This document shows, piece by piece, positions 45,375-55,131 of a stretch of DNA of 64,000 bases. Source of the stretch: Paenibacillus helianthi (GTDB lineage Bacteria; Bacillota; Bacilli; Paenibacillales; Paenibacillaceae); NCBI RefSeq assembly GCF_001909055.1, contig NZ_LVWI01000034.1:172383-236382 (forward strand), in the 5' to 3' direction. Made by a program: the position numbers and the translations under genes. The notes under the pieces are model-generated. The model was not told where the DNA came from, did no database searches, and saw nothing but the letters and a program-made list of their open reading frames with translations. Position 1 is the first letter of the stretch; each line of letters begins with the position of its first letter.

Positions 45375-47168
45375 ATGAGACCGTTTCGCATTCGTCTTAC
45401 ACTGATACTAATGGCCTTGATTGGCATATCCATGATCGGTGCAGGTATTACCATGGCCAAGCTCTTTAAGGATTCACATATTTCCGCGCTGGAAGAAAAC
45501 ATGTCCCGGGAAATAAATCTGCTGTCCGGCACCCTTCAATTTAGAGATACGGCCAGTCCGGACGCAGTCAGCTATTATACTAAGCAGGCAGAGAATATCG
45601 CCAAGTTAACCAGTTCCCGGATTACTTTTATTCTGAAAGACGGCAAAGTCATTGGCGATTCAGAGAAAAATCCGATGGAGATGGACAACCATTCCACGCG
45701 TGAAGAGGAAGTACTGGCAGCGAAAGAAGGGATCGGGCGCGCGATCCGTTACAGTGATACCCTTAACCGGGAGATGCTGTACGTAGCCGGGGCCGTTGTA
45801 TCTGATCAGGGCTTCGATGGCTATATCCGTCTCTCCATGGGGCTCGATGCAGTCACAGAGGGATTGAACCGGGCCTGGATGATCATGGCAGGCGGACTGG
45901 TGCTGCTGTTCATTGCAGCTACTTTTGTTAGTTACAAGGTTGCCTCCAGCATGACCTCTCCGCTTGAGCAGATTACCAGAGTCGCCCGGCGGATTACCGA
46001 TCTGGATTATGATGCAAGGGTTCCGATGAACCGCAGAGACGAGATCGGTCAGCTTGCCAATGCAATCAATGCGATGGCAGACAGTCTTCAGGACCAGCTC
46101 AAGACGATCCGGAATAACGAGGATCTGCTGCAGAGCGTGCTGGACAATATGACCGGCGGTATTGTAATGATCAATGCAGAAGGTGAAATTGCTCTCTTGA
46201 ACCGGGCATCTGAGCAGCTGCTGGATGTGAAGAACAGTGAGATGGCAGGGCGTTCGTACAAGGAGCTGAAGCATCACTATGAGCTTACACGCCTGATCGA
46301 GGAGGGTGTCTCCCGCAAAGAGCCGATCCATGAAGAGCGGAGCATCTATAATCCCGCGGAACGGATCGTGCGGCTGGACGGCGTGCCGATGATTCAAGAC
46401 GGTTCATGCCGGGGGATGCTGTTCCTGCTTCAGGAGGTAACGGAAATCCGCCGGCTGGAGAAAATGCGCAGCGAGTTCGTAGCCAATGTATCCCATGAGC
46501 TGAAGACTCCGGTCGCTGCAGTAAAAGGTTTTGCCGAGACCCTGCTTGGCGGAGGAGTCACTGACGAGAAAACCGCGCGCTCTTTTCTGCAAATTATCTA
46601 TGATGAGAATGAGAGGCTGAACCGCCTGATCGGAGACATTCTGGAACTCTCCAAAATAGAATCCAAACGCGTCCAGCTGGAATGCTCACCGGTGCATTTG
46701 ATTGAATTCTTCGATTCCGTGCTTGAAACGCTCAGCAAGGTAGCCGAGAAGAAGAATATCAGCTTGCGCGCGGATGTGCCTGCAGAGCTGTTTATGGAGG
46801 GGGATGAAGATAAGCTGCGCCAGATCTTTATGAACCTGTTGTCCAATGCGATTAATTACACTCATGAAGGCGGAAGCGTAAATATAATTGTGGTTAACAC
46901 CCAAAAGAATGACGGGATAGAGACGGTTACCTTTACCGTAAGAGATACCGGCATGGGAATTCCACGGAAGGACCTGCCGCGGATTTTCGAACGCTTTTAC
47001 CGGGTGGACAAAGCCAGATCCAGAAGCTCCGGCGGAACCGGGCTTGGATTGTCCATTGTCAAGCATCTGGTTGAGCTGCATCACGGATCGATTTCTGTAG
47101 AAAGCGACCTTGGAATCGGCAGCTCCTTTATTTTGGAACTTCCACTGCTGCAGGAAGGTTCTCACTAA
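45375..47168 (+). CDS. phoR: Phosphate sensor histidine kinase PhoR
   Basis: About 597 residues. TM1 at the N-terminus (LILMALIGISMIGAGITMA), an extracytoplasmic domain of about 140 residues, TM2 (WMIMAGGLVLLFIAATFVSY), HAMP, PAS (about 245-350), HisKA with the phospho-His in NVSHELKTPVAAVKG, and HATPase ending FERFYRVDKARSRSSGGTGL. The start at 45375 has AAGGATGAGG upstream; 45360 is an alternative. It senses phosphate limitation and phosphorylates PhoP. Here it precedes phoP, unlike B. subtilis. Confidence 0.9.
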   Translation: MRPFRIRLTLILMALIGISMIGAGITMAKLFKDSHISALEENMSREINLLSGTLQFRDTASPDAVSYYTKQAENIAKLTSSRITFILKDGKVIGDSEKNPMEMDNHSTREEEVLAAKEGIGRAIRYSDTLNREMLYVAGAVVSDQGFDGYIRLSMGLDAVTEGLNRAWMIMAGGLVLLFIAATFVSYKVASSMTSPLEQITRVARRITDLDYDARVPMNRRDEIGQLANAINAMADSLQDQLKTIRNNEDLLQSVLDNMTGGIVMINAEGEIALLNRASEQLLDVKNSEMAGRSYKELKHHYELTRLIEEGVSRKEPIHEERSIYNPAERIVRLDGVPMIQDGSCRGMLFLLQEVTEIRRLEKMRSEFVANVSHELKTPVAAVKGFAETLLGGGVTDEKTARSFLQIIYDENERLNRLIGDILELSKIESKRVQLECSPVHLIEFFDSVLETLSKVAEKKNISLRADVPAELFMEGDEDKLRQIFMNLLSNAINYTHEGGSVNIIVVNTQKNDGIETVTFTVRDTGMGIPRKDLPRIFERFYRVDKARSRSSGGTGLGLSIVKHLVELHHGSISVESDLGIGSSFILELPLLQEGSH

Positions 47169-47279
47169 ACGGACAGTGTCAATATCAGGGGGAGTTTTGT
47201 TCGCTGCCCGGATTGCCAGCAAGGATTCAAAGAGCTAGTATTAATTCTAGAGGCTTAAAAATTATGAATCCTTTGCTAT

Positions 47280-47311
47280 TTTACACCGGGTTAACATTCT
47301 GGTGATATGAT
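47280..47311 (+). promoter_or_regulatory. Pho boxes and promoter of phoP
   Basis: TTTACA at 47280 and TTAACA at 47291 are 11 bases apart, the spacing of PhoP-binding direct repeats, with a TATGAT -10 box at 47306. This points to PhoP acting on its own gene. Confidence 0.7.
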
Positions 47312-47363
47312 GGGCTTGCCTGCAGTTTTGTAAAATTGAAAACATATGAAGACGGGGGAAACT

Positions 47364-48092
47364 ATGGCACAACGATTGCTTGTCATTGAAGACGAACCGA
47401 CACTGTCCCGGCTGCTGTCGTATAATTTGACGCAGGAAGGCTATGAGGTCACCGTTGAGGATCATGGAACGGCAGGATATGACCGTGCGACTAGAGAACC
47501 TTTTGACTTAATCGTACTGGATCTGATGCTGCCTGGAATGAATGGGATTGATATTCTGGATAAGCTGCGCGGTCAAGGCATCCGTACGCCTGTAATCGTG
47601 CTGACTGCCAAAAATGCCGAAGAGGACGTGGTGCGGGGGCTGAAATCAGGCGCCGATGATTATATAACCAAGCCTTTTGGCGTATCTGAACTGCTTGCCC
47701 GTGTCAGTGCAGTACTGCGCCGGATTTCCGGGCTGGCCGAAGAAGTTCAGCCGGATACTTCAGTACCCGCATCTACCATAATCCTGGGACAACTGGAGAT
47801 TTACCCTGAGCGGTATGAGGTATTACTGGGTGGTCAGAGCATCAATCTCCGGCCCAAAGAATTCGAGGTTCTGCTGTATCTGGCCCGCAAGCCGGGGGTG
47901 GTGCTTACACGTGATGATCTGATGAATGCCGTCTGGGGCTTTGATTACATTGGAGGACAGCGCACCGTAGACGTGCATGTCAGTTCCCTGCGCAAGAAGC
48001 TTGAGCTGGACCCGGAATCCGTGCATATCGATTCGATCCGCGGAGTGGGCTACAAACTTGTGGTGAACAAAAAAAGAAGCCCGGTCATGTAA
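47364..48092 (+). CDS. phoP: Phosphate response regulator PhoP
   Basis: About 242 residues. The receiver domain has the phospho-Asp in LIVLDLMLPG and the switch KPFGVSELLARV; the C-terminal winged helix reads RPKEFEVLLYLARKPGVVLT and WGFDYIGGQRTVDVHVSSLR. The start is MAQRLLVIEDE at 47364 (GACGGGGGAAACT upstream). OmpR-class activator of phosphate-starvation genes. It is separated from phoR by 195 bases with its own Pho-box promoter. Confidence 0.92.
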   Translation: MAQRLLVIEDEPTLSRLLSYNLTQEGYEVTVEDHGTAGYDRATREPFDLIVLDLMLPGMNGIDILDKLRGQGIRTPVIVLTAKNAEEDVVRGLKSGADDYITKPFGVSELLARVSAVLRRISGLAEEVQPDTSVPASTIILGQLEIYPERYEVLLGGQSINLRPKEFEVLLYLARKPGVVLTRDDLMNAVWGFDYIGGQRTVDVHVSSLRKKLELDPESVHIDSIRGVGYKLVVNKKRSPVM

Positions 48093-48175
48093 AATAAAGG
48101 TGTTCTTTTATAAGTGAATGCATAAATATCTAGCATTTTGGCAAAAGCTATGAATTGGATTCGTAGGTTGACCGT

Positions 48176-48205
48176 GGCAAGTCCTCACAATGTGAGGGCT
48201 TTTTG
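48176..48205 (+). terminator. Terminator after phoP
   Basis: AAGTCCTCACA and TGTGAGGGCTTTTT form a stem ending in a T-run, separating phoP from the Pho-boxed pstB promoter. Confidence 0.75.
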
Positions 48206-48242
48206 TTTCTTGATGTTTTGTCATCCAAACCTTACATATGAT

Positions 48243-48281
48243 TTAACATTCTGTTAACAATTCTCTTCAACTCTATTTACA
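48243..48281 (+). promoter_or_regulatory. PhoP-binding Pho-box array upstream of pstB
   Basis: Hexamers TTAACA (48243), TTAACA (48254), CTTCAA (48265, degenerate) and TTTACA (48276) recur at exactly 11-base intervals. This is the direct-repeat array bound by PhoP. The pstB gene starts about 50 bases downstream. Confidence 0.85.
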
Positions 48282-48333
48282 CTGAAAGCTTATCATGGGG
48301 TACGAAGATGATGAGAAGGAGACACAAAAACTA

Positions 48334-49089
48334 ATGAAATCCATCATTGACATAGAGAAGCTAGATCTCTACTATGAGTCATTTCACGCGCTGAAAAGCG
48401 TGGACCTTCAAGTGCCTGAGAAACAGGTGACCGCTTTTATCGGACCCTCCGGTTGCGGGAAGTCCACCCTTTTGCGTACTCTTAACCGTATGAACGATAT
48501 GATCCCCGGTACACGTATTGAAGGTAAGGTTAACATTAGCGGCAAAAATATTTACAGCGACGAGGTGGAAGTGGAAAGCCTGCGTAAGCAGGTAGGCATG
48601 GTGTTCCAGCAGCCGAATCCATTCCCCAAATCGATCTATGACAATGTGGCTTACGGTCCCCGTCTGCACGGAGTACGCGGCAAAGCGGAGCTGGATGTGC
48701 TGGTGGAACAGAGCCTGCGCCAATCCGCCCTGTGGGAGGAAGTTAAGGATTTCCTTAAGAAATCGGCTCTCAGTCTCTCCGGCGGGCAGCAGCAGCGTCT
48801 TTGCATTGCCAGAGCGCTTGCGGTACAGCCGGACATTCTCCTGATGGATGAGGCGACCTCCGCTCTGGACCCGGTATCCACACTTAAGATTGAGGAACTG
48901 GTACAGGAGCTGCGGGACAAGTATACGATTGTCATGGTCACACATAATATGCATCAGGCCGCACGGGTATCGGGCCGCACAGTGTTTTTCCTGAACGGTG
49001 TAATCGTGGAGGCTGCGGATACCGAGATGCTGTTCTCGAATCCGAAGGACTCCCGCACTGAAGACTATATATCAGGACGCTTCGGCTGA
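48334..49089 (+). CDS. pstB: Phosphate ABC transporter ATP-binding protein PstB
   Basis: About 251 residues. Walker [11 protein letters not shown]-loop [20 protein letters not shown], signature [15 protein letters not shown], Walker [18 protein letters not shown] favour the ATG of [14 protein letters not shown] (48334); an in-frame ATG at 48295 lies inside the probable leader. It powers high-affinity phosphate uptake, but no pstS, pstC or pstA is in the window. Confidence 0.93.
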   Translation: MKSIIDIEKLDLYYESFHALKSVDLQVPEKQVTAFIGPSGCGKSTLLRTLNRMNDMIPGTRIEGKVNISGKNIYSDEVEVESLRKQVGMVFQQPNPFPKSIYDNVAYGPRLHGVRGKAELDVLVEQSLRQSALWEEVKDFLKKSALSLSGGQQQRLCIARALAVQPDILLMDEATSALDPVSTLKIEELVQELRDKYTIVMVTHNMHQAARVSGRTVFFLNGVIVEAADTEMLFSNPKDSRTEDYISGRFG

Positions 49090-49157
49090 TCCAAGTGATT
49101 GGCATATTCCCGGAGTGACAGGCTGACCATACGTTTTTGAGGAGGATCGCTTTTATA

Positions 49158-49817
49158 ATGATTCGCAGAAAAGAATTCGATAAAGATTTGGAAGAACTGC
49201 GCAGCCTGCTGCAGCAGATGGGCGAGCATGTAACAGACGCGCTGGAAGGTGCGGTACTTGCTCTGCAGAACCTGGACACTGAGCGAGCTCAGGAGATCGT
49301 GAAGGCGGATTTGCGGCTCAATGCCATGGAAGACAGAATCATGGAAATCGGTTCGCGGCTCATCATCACCCAGCAGCCGGTAGCGAAGGACCTTCGCCGT
49401 ATTATTGTAGCGTTCAAAATATCAAGCGATCTGGAGCGGATGGGGGATCTGGCACTGGATGTGGCCAAGGTCACTATGCGGATCCAAGGTCAACAGCTGA
49501 TTAAGCCACTTGTGGATATTCCGCGTATGGCAGAGATTGTATCGGGAATGATTACGGAAGCGATTCAATCCTATCTGGACGAAAATACCGATTTGGCCTA
49601 CAAAATGGCTCAAGATGACGACCTGGTGGACCAACTGTACAGCGGGATGATTAATGAGCTGTATGCTTATATGGTCGAAAAACCGGAGTTCTTGAATCAG
49701 GCGATGCTGCTGACGCTGGTTGGCCGGTATATCGAGCGGATTGCGGATCATGCCACCAACATTGGCGAGAGTGTAGTCTACCTGGTGACCGGCAAACGTC
49801 CTGATTTGAATCAATAG
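49158..49817 (+). CDS. phoU: Phosphate signalling protein PhoU
   Basis: About 219 residues with two three-helix PhoU repeats (FDKDLEELRSLLQQMGEHVT; ADHATNIGESVVYLVTGKRP), each with metal-binding E/DxxxD motifs. It represses Pho signalling when phosphate is ample. The start ATG at 49158 is preceded by TGAGGAGGATCGC. Follows pstB by 68 bases. Confidence 0.93.
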   Translation: MIRRKEFDKDLEELRSLLQQMGEHVTDALEGAVLALQNLDTERAQEIVKADLRLNAMEDRIMEIGSRLIITQQPVAKDLRRIIVAFKISSDLERMGDLALDVAKVTMRIQGQQLIKPLVDIPRMAEIVSGMITEAIQSYLDENTDLAYKMAQDDDLVDQLYSGMINELYAYMVEKPEFLNQAMLLTLVGRYIERIADHATNIGESVVYLVTGKRPDLNQ

Positions 49818-49882
49818 CAGAATGACCTGTTTTCATTAGACACGTTGATAAGAAGGGGCGACATTGCCTTTGAAACTCAGAC

Positions 49883-49919
49883 AGCAAGCTTTCTTCAGTG
49901 AAGGCTTGCTTTTTTTTGT
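49883..49919 (+). terminator. Terminator after phoU
   Basis: AGCAAGCTTTCTTC and GAAGGCTTGCTTTTTTTT form a stem ending in T8. Confidence 0.85.
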
Positions 49920-50023
49920 ATGACTAGAGCATTTCCGCGATGAACGACCTCTTGCTGTTTCTGCTTGAGCAGGGCATATGGTAAAATGTAAAGAAGTATG
50001 CAAGATAAAGGCGAGGTGCAGAA

Positions 50024-52696
50024 ATGGACAAGTTGATTCTAATAGATGGCAATAACATTATTTACCGCGCATTTTTCGCAATGCCGCCGCTGACGAATAC
50101 CGCAGGGCAGCAGACCAACGCAGTGTACGGATTTACAACCATGCTGCTGCGCTTGATTGAAGAGCATAAGCCCACCCATATGATTGTAGCCTTTGATGCA
50201 GGGAAGATCACATTTCGGCATGAAGGTTATGAAGACTACAAAGGCGGCCGTCAAAAGACACCACCTGAGCTCTCCGAACAGTTCCCGATGCTAAAAGACC
50301 TGCTGCGCAATCTCGGTGTGCCGCAATTTGAAATTAACGGCTACGAAGCTGACGATATTATCGGAAGTATATCCCGGGAAGCCGATGAGGCTGGACGCCA
50401 GGTTATGATTGTGTCCGGGGATAAGGATATGCTTCAGCTGGCTTCGGATCATACGACAGTGGCTTTGGTGCGTAAAGGGGTTACCGAGGTTGAAATGTAC
50501 GGGCCTCAGCAAATCCGCGACAAATACGACCTCACTCCACAGCAGATCATCGATCTCAAGGGTCTGATGGGAGATGCCAGTGATAATATCCCCGGCGTTC
50601 CAGGGGTCGGCGAGAAGACGGCACTGAAACTGCTGCAGCAGTTCGGTTCGGTAGAAGGCGTGCTGGCCGGAACGGATGAGCTGAAGGGTAAAATGAAGGA
50701 GAAGCTGGAGGAACATGCAGACAGCGCTGTAATGAGTAAGAAACTGGCGACCATCTACCGTGAGGTTCCACTGGAGCATGCCTGGGAGGATATGGTCTTC
50801 ACCGGAATCAAAAAGGATACTGCCGGCCCGGCGCTGGCCAAGCTGGAATTCAAGTCCCTGCTCGAGCGTCTGTCACTGAGCGCCTACGCTCCTGCAGGTG
50901 AAGACCCTGAAGACGGAACTGAAGCGGCTCCGGTTGCGGAGCTGGATATCACCGTCGTAGGGGAAACGGAGCTGCCGGAGCTGCTGGCTGCTTTGCCTGG
51001 CATTTCTGCGCTGCATGTGGAGACAAACGGTGAGAATCCGCATCGTTCGGAAGTGATCGGCATCGGCTTTTCCTCGCCAGAGCAGCACTTTTTCGTGCCC
51101 TTTGCACTGCTGAAGAGCCCTGCTGCGGCGAAGCTGCGGGATTGGCTCGGAGATGAGAAAGCACCCAAAAGCGGATATGATCTGCACCGAGCAGATCTGG
51201 CGCTGCATTGGCAGGGAATTGCTTTTGCCGGAGCCGCTAATGACGTTCAGCTAGCTGCCTATCTGCTGGACCCTACGGAAGCCAACCAGAATCTGAATGA
51301 CCTTACAGCCAAATATGGTCTGCCCCGATTGTCTCCGGATGAAGAGGTATTCGGCAAAGGCGCTAAATATAAAATACCGGAGCTTGAAATCCTGGGCAAT
51401 CATGTCGCCCGCAAAAGCGCCACTGTGCTTGGTATCGTGCAGAAACAGCAGCAGGAGCTGACGGACACGGATATGACCGGCCTGTTTGTCGATCTGGAAA
51501 TGCCGCTGTCACGCATTCTGGCTGACATGGAGAAGCAGGGGATTGCTGTCAACAAACAGGATCTGATCGATCTCGGCAAGGAGTTTGAGGCCCAGATTTC
51601 CAGGCTGGTATCGGATATTTATTCGATTTGCGGTACTGAGTTCAACCTCAACTCCCCGAAGCAGCTGGGGGAAATTCTGTTCGTGAAGCTGGGCCTGCCT
51701 GTTGTCAAAAAGACGAAGACTGGTTATTCCACGGATGCCGAGGTGCTGGAGAAGCTGGCTCCCTACCATGATGCTGTAAGGCTGATTCTCCAATACCGTA
51801 CCATTGCCAAGCTTCAGTCCACCTACGTAGAAGGTCTGCTTAAGGAAATCTCTGCGGAGACCGGCAAGGTGCATACCTTTTACCGCCAGACGATCGCAGC
51901 AACCGGACGACTTAGCAGCCAGTTTCCAAATTTGCAGAATATTCCGATCCGTCTGGAGGAAGGCCGCAAAATCCGCAAGGTCTTTGTGCCCTCCGAGCCG
52001 GGTTGGTCGATACTGGCGGCAGACTACTCGCAGATCGAATTGCGTGTACTGGCGCATATTTCCGGTGATGAGCGGATGAAGGAAGCTTTTCTGGAGGATA
52101 TGGACATTCACACCAAAACAGCGATGGATGTGTTCGGTGTTGCCGCCGACCAAGTGGACAGCAACATGCGACGTTCCGCCAAAGCGGTCAATTTCGGGAT
52201 TGTCTACGGGATAAGTGATTACGGCCTGTCCCAAAACCTGAATATTCCGCGCAAAGAGGCTGCACATTTCATTGAGCAGTATTTCGAAGTGTTCAAAGGT
52301 GTGCGCCGTTACATGGACGATATTGTAGTGGAAGCCCGCAAGCAGGGCTATGTAACCACACTGCTGGAACGCCGCCGCTATCTGCCGGAGATTAATGCGA
52401 AGAACTTCAATCTGCGCTCTTTTGCCGAACGTACAGCGATGAATACTCCAATTCAGGGGACAGCGGCGGATATCATCAAGCTGGCTATGGTTCACATGGA
52501 CAAGGCGCTGCACCAGCGCGGTCTTAAAAGCCGCATGCTGCTGCAGGTACACGATGAACTGGTGTTCGAAGTACCCGAAGATGAGCTTGAGCTAATGAAA
52601 CAATTGCTGCCGGAGGTAATGGCAGGAGCGTTGAAGCTATCTGTACCACTCAAGGCAGAGGTAAGTTATGGAAGCAACTGGTATGAGGCGAAATAG
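50024..52696 (+). CDS. polA: DNA polymerase I
   Basis: An 890-residue polymerase. The N-terminal 5'-3' exonuclease domain (DKLILIDGNNIIYRAFFAMP, GYEADDIIGS) is intact. The middle 3'-5' domain is degenerate: HVETNGENPH stands where the DxE metal ligands would be, so no proofreading is expected, as in Bacillus. The polymerase domain has motif A DYSQIELRVLAHISGDE and motif C QVHDELVFE. Used in repair and primer removal. Confidence 0.96.
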   Translation: MDKLILIDGNNIIYRAFFAMPPLTNTAGQQTNAVYGFTTMLLRLIEEHKPTHMIVAFDAGKITFRHEGYEDYKGGRQKTPPELSEQFPMLKDLLRNLGVPQFEINGYEADDIIGSISREADEAGRQVMIVSGDKDMLQLASDHTTVALVRKGVTEVEMYGPQQIRDKYDLTPQQIIDLKGLMGDASDNIPGVPGVGEKTALKLLQQFGSVEGVLAGTDELKGKMKEKLEEHADSAVMSKKLATIYREVPLEHAWEDMVFTGIKKDTAGPALAKLEFKSLLERLSLSAYAPAGEDPEDGTEAAPVAELDITVVGETELPELLAALPGISALHVETNGENPHRSEVIGIGFSSPEQHFFVPFALLKSPAAAKLRDWLGDEKAPKSGYDLHRADLALHWQGIAFAGAANDVQLAAYLLDPTEANQNLNDLTAKYGLPRLSPDEEVFGKGAKYKIPELEILGNHVARKSATVLGIVQKQQQELTDTDMTGLFVDLEMPLSRILADMEKQGIAVNKQDLIDLGKEFEAQISRLVSDIYSICGTEFNLNSPKQLGEILFVKLGLPVVKKTKTGYSTDAEVLEKLAPYHDAVRLILQYRTIAKLQSTYVEGLLKEISAETGKVHTFYRQTIAATGRLSSQFPNLQNIPIRLEEGRKIRKVFVPSEPGWSILAADYSQIELRVLAHISGDERMKEAFLEDMDIHTKTAMDVFGVAADQVDSNMRRSAKAVNFGIVYGISDYGLSQNLNIPRKEAAHFIEQYFEVFKGVRRYMDDIVVEARKQGYVTTLLERRRYLPEINAKNFNLRSFAERTAMNTPIQGTAADIIKLAMVHMDKALHQRGLKSRMLLQVHDELVFEVPEDELELMKQLLPEVMAGALKLSVPLKAEVSYGSNWYEAK

Positions 52697-52746
52697 GCCC
52701 CCGCAAGGATCGTATATCCGGTATAATGAAGGGGAGGTGAGCCATT

Positions 52747-53583
52747 ATGCCGGAATTACCGGAAGTAGAAACTGTCAAAAGAACACTTAATGCCTTAATT
52801 ACAGGCAAGCAGATACAGAACGTCACCGTCCGGCTGCCGCGGATCATCCAACGTCCGGACGATATTCAGGCTTTTGCGGGCATGCTGGCAGGCCATACTG
52901 TAGTACAAGTGGAGCGCAGAGGGAAGTTTTTACGTTTTGTGCTGGATGGACTTGTCATGGTATCCCATCTGCGGATGGAGGGCCGCTACGGCCTTTATCA
53001 GGGAGAGGAGCCGCTGGACAAGCATACCCATGTGATTTTTCATTTTACGGATGGTACGGAGCTGCGGTACACAGATGTGCGCCAGTTCGGGACGATGCAT
53101 CTGTTCCAGCCGGGGGAAGATTTGCTGCTGCCGCCGTTGAAGAAGCTGGGAGAGGAGCCGCTTGCTCCATCTTTTACACCGGAACGTTTTAAGGAAATCG
53201 TATCAGGCAAAAGCACCAAAATTAAGCCGCTGCTGCTCAATCAGGAATATGTAGTCGGCATCGGAAATATTTATGTGGATGAAGCACTGCACCGTGCCCG
53301 TATTCACCCGGAAACGGGCGCCAAGTCGCTTACCGGAAGTCAGCTGGATCAGCTGCATCATGCCATTGTCGCAACGTTGACTGAGGCTGTGAATGCAGGA
53401 GGATCTTCGGTGAAATCGTATGTCAACGGCCAGGGAGAGAGCGGAAGCTACCAGCATCAGCTGCTTATCTACGGACGCAAGGATCAGCCTTGTGCGAGCT
53501 GCGGCACGCTGATCGAGAAAAGTGTGGTGGGCGGCAGAGGCACGCATTATTGTCCAAACTGTCAGCCGCAAAAGGGAATTTAA
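52747..53583 (+). CDS. mutM: Formamidopyrimidine-DNA glycosylase MutM
   Basis: A 278-residue Fpg. The mature N-terminus PELPEVETVKRTL carries the catalytic Pro and Glu; the Lys in VERRGKFLRF and the C-terminal zinc finger (CASCGT ... CPNCQ) are present. It excises 8-oxoguanine. Ribosome-binding site GAAGGGGAGGTGAGCC. 50 bases after polA. Confidence 0.96.
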   Translation: MPELPEVETVKRTLNALITGKQIQNVTVRLPRIIQRPDDIQAFAGMLAGHTVVQVERRGKFLRFVLDGLVMVSHLRMEGRYGLYQGEEPLDKHTHVIFHFTDGTELRYTDVRQFGTMHLFQPGEDLLLPPLKKLGEEPLAPSFTPERFKEIVSGKSTKIKPLLLNQEYVVGIGNIYVDEALHRARIHPETGAKSLTGSQLDQLHHAIVATLTEAVNAGGSSVKSYVNGQGESGSYQHQLLIYGRKDQPCASCGTLIEKSVVGGRGTHYCPNCQPQKGI

Positions 53584-53778
53584 AGTAAGCGTTACATCGT
53601 AAGATTTGGCACTGCTGTACTTCCGGTTTTACGCTAATATTGTCCATGCAGTAATAAAAGCCAGGCACTCAATACCTGTCCCGCCCATATACTGTGTGAA
53701 GAATGCTGATTAGAGCGAACGGAGCCTTGCCCGGAGCCATCCGGGCGGGCTGCCGGTTCTTCACGGGAGGGATTGCGG

Positions 53779-54525
53779 GTGTTCAGCCCATTTTTTTCAC
53801 TGCTGCTGCTGGCGTTTGCCCTGAGTTTGGATGGTTTTGGTGTAGGTGTTACATATGGGCTGCGTAAAATGAAAATACCGCTGCTCTCGATCCTGATTAT
53901 CTCGCTGTGCTCGGGGATCGTTATCGGTGTCTCTATGCAGGTCGGTGTGCTGCTGGCCAAGGTGGTTTCTCCTCATGCCGCATCCAGTATTGGAGCGGTT
54001 ATTCTCGTCTTGATGGGCTGCTGGTCTTTGTTCCAGATGCTGATGCAGAAGGAAAAAGAGCATCGTACGGAAGACGAAGGCGGGAAGTCCGACGGCGCGG
54101 CTAGACGGGAGACGGCTGCTGCTCTTGCCGGGAGCAATGGTGTTGAGAATTCCTTGGAAGCAGAGGACGGAGAGCCATCTAAATCGGAAGTTTTCTCACT
54201 GGAGCTGAGGCATCTTGGAGTAGTGATCCAGATTCTTCGCACACCTTCTTCCGCCGATATGGATGCTTCCGGCAGCATATCCTCTATGGAAGCGATGGTG
54301 CTTGGAATTGCACTGTCGCTGGATGCATTCGGCGCGGGTCTTGGAGCAGCATTACTGGGATTCAGTCCGGTCTCTACGTCGCTGATGATTGCTCTCTTTA
54401 GCGGAACTTTCCTGCTGCTTGGGATGAAGACGGGGCTGAAGCTGTCAGGAAGCTACTGGATGAGGCATGCTGCCTTACTTCCTGCGTTATTATTAATTGC
54501 AATGGGAATAATGAAGCTATTATGA
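53779..54525 (+). CDS. ytaF: Sporulation membrane protein YtaF
   Basis: About 248 residues of the MntP/YtaF family with two hydrophobic halves, each containing the internal repeat ALSLDGFGVGVTYGL and ALSLDAFGAGLGAALL, split by a long acidic, unstructured loop (about residues 95-165). The GTG at 53779 follows GGGAGGG by 7 bases; a TTG at 53773 is possible. Syntenic with B. subtilis ytaF between mutM and coaE. Confidence 0.87.
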   Translation: MFSPFFSLLLLAFALSLDGFGVGVTYGLRKMKIPLLSILIISLCSGIVIGVSMQVGVLLAKVVSPHAASSIGAVILVLMGCWSLFQMLMQKEKEHRTEDEGGKSDGAARRETAAALAGSNGVENSLEAEDGEPSKSEVFSLELRHLGVVIQILRTPSSADMDASGSISSMEAMVLGIALSLDAFGAGLGAALLGFSPVSTSLMIALFSGTFLLLGMKTGLKLSGSYWMRHAALLPALLLIAMGIMKLL

Positions 54526-54534
54526 GGTGAGTAC

Positions 54535-55131
54535 ATGATTATGGGCTTAACCGGAGGCATTGCCTCCGGAAAAAGCACCGTATCCGCAATCTTTGTGGAT
54601 AAGGGGGCGCGACTGGTTGATGCCGATGTCATTGCCAGAGAGGTAATGCTTCCGGAGTCTCCGGTGCTGGCCGCAGCCGTGCAAGAGTTTGGAGAAGAAA
54701 TCCTGCAGCCGGATGGAACGCTGAACCGGGCCAGACTTGGAGCGATCGTTTTTCACGATCCTGATGCCCGGCAGAAGCTGAATGAGCTGACACATCCGGC
54801 GATCCGCCGGGAGATTAAGAACCGTATGTATGCTTTGGAACAGGAAGTACCCCAGCAATTGGTTATAGTGGATATTCCGCTCTTGTATGAATCCCGTCTG
54901 GACAATCTGTTTCAGGAGATCATCGTGGTCTACGTTCCCCGTGAGCTTCAGCTGGACCGTCTGATGGAACGCAATACGCTTACAATGGAGCAGGCTGAAG
55001 GCAGATTGAGTGCCCAAATGGACATTGAGCAGAAGCGTAGTAAAGCCACCTATGTCATCGACAACAGTGGTAATCTGGATAATACAAGGCAGCAGGTTGC
55101 AGCTTTATGGGACAGGCTGGGTCTATCATGA
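54535..55131 (+). CDS. coaE: Dephospho-CoA kinase
   Basis: A 198-residue P-loop kinase making the last step of coenzyme A synthesis. P-loop LTGGIASGKSTV, lid/Asp region VDADVIAREV, VVDIPLLYES. It starts 9 bases after ytaF with GAGGTGAG upstream, and its stop overlaps the next gene's ATG (ATGA). Confidence 0.95.
   Translation: MIMGLTGGIASGKSTVSAIFVDKGARLVDADVIAREVMLPESPVLAAAVQEFGEEILQPDGTLNRARLGAIVFHDPDARQKLNELTHPAIRREIKNRMYALEQEVPQQLVIVDIPLLYESRLDNLFQEIIVVYVPRELQLDRLMERNTLTMEQAEGRLSAQMDIEQKRSKATYVIDNSGNLDNTRQQVAALWDRLGLS

Noticed and set aside
51509..52552. 347-residue minus-strand open frame within polA
   Set aside because: Mirrors the polymerase domain of polA; no ribosome-binding site.
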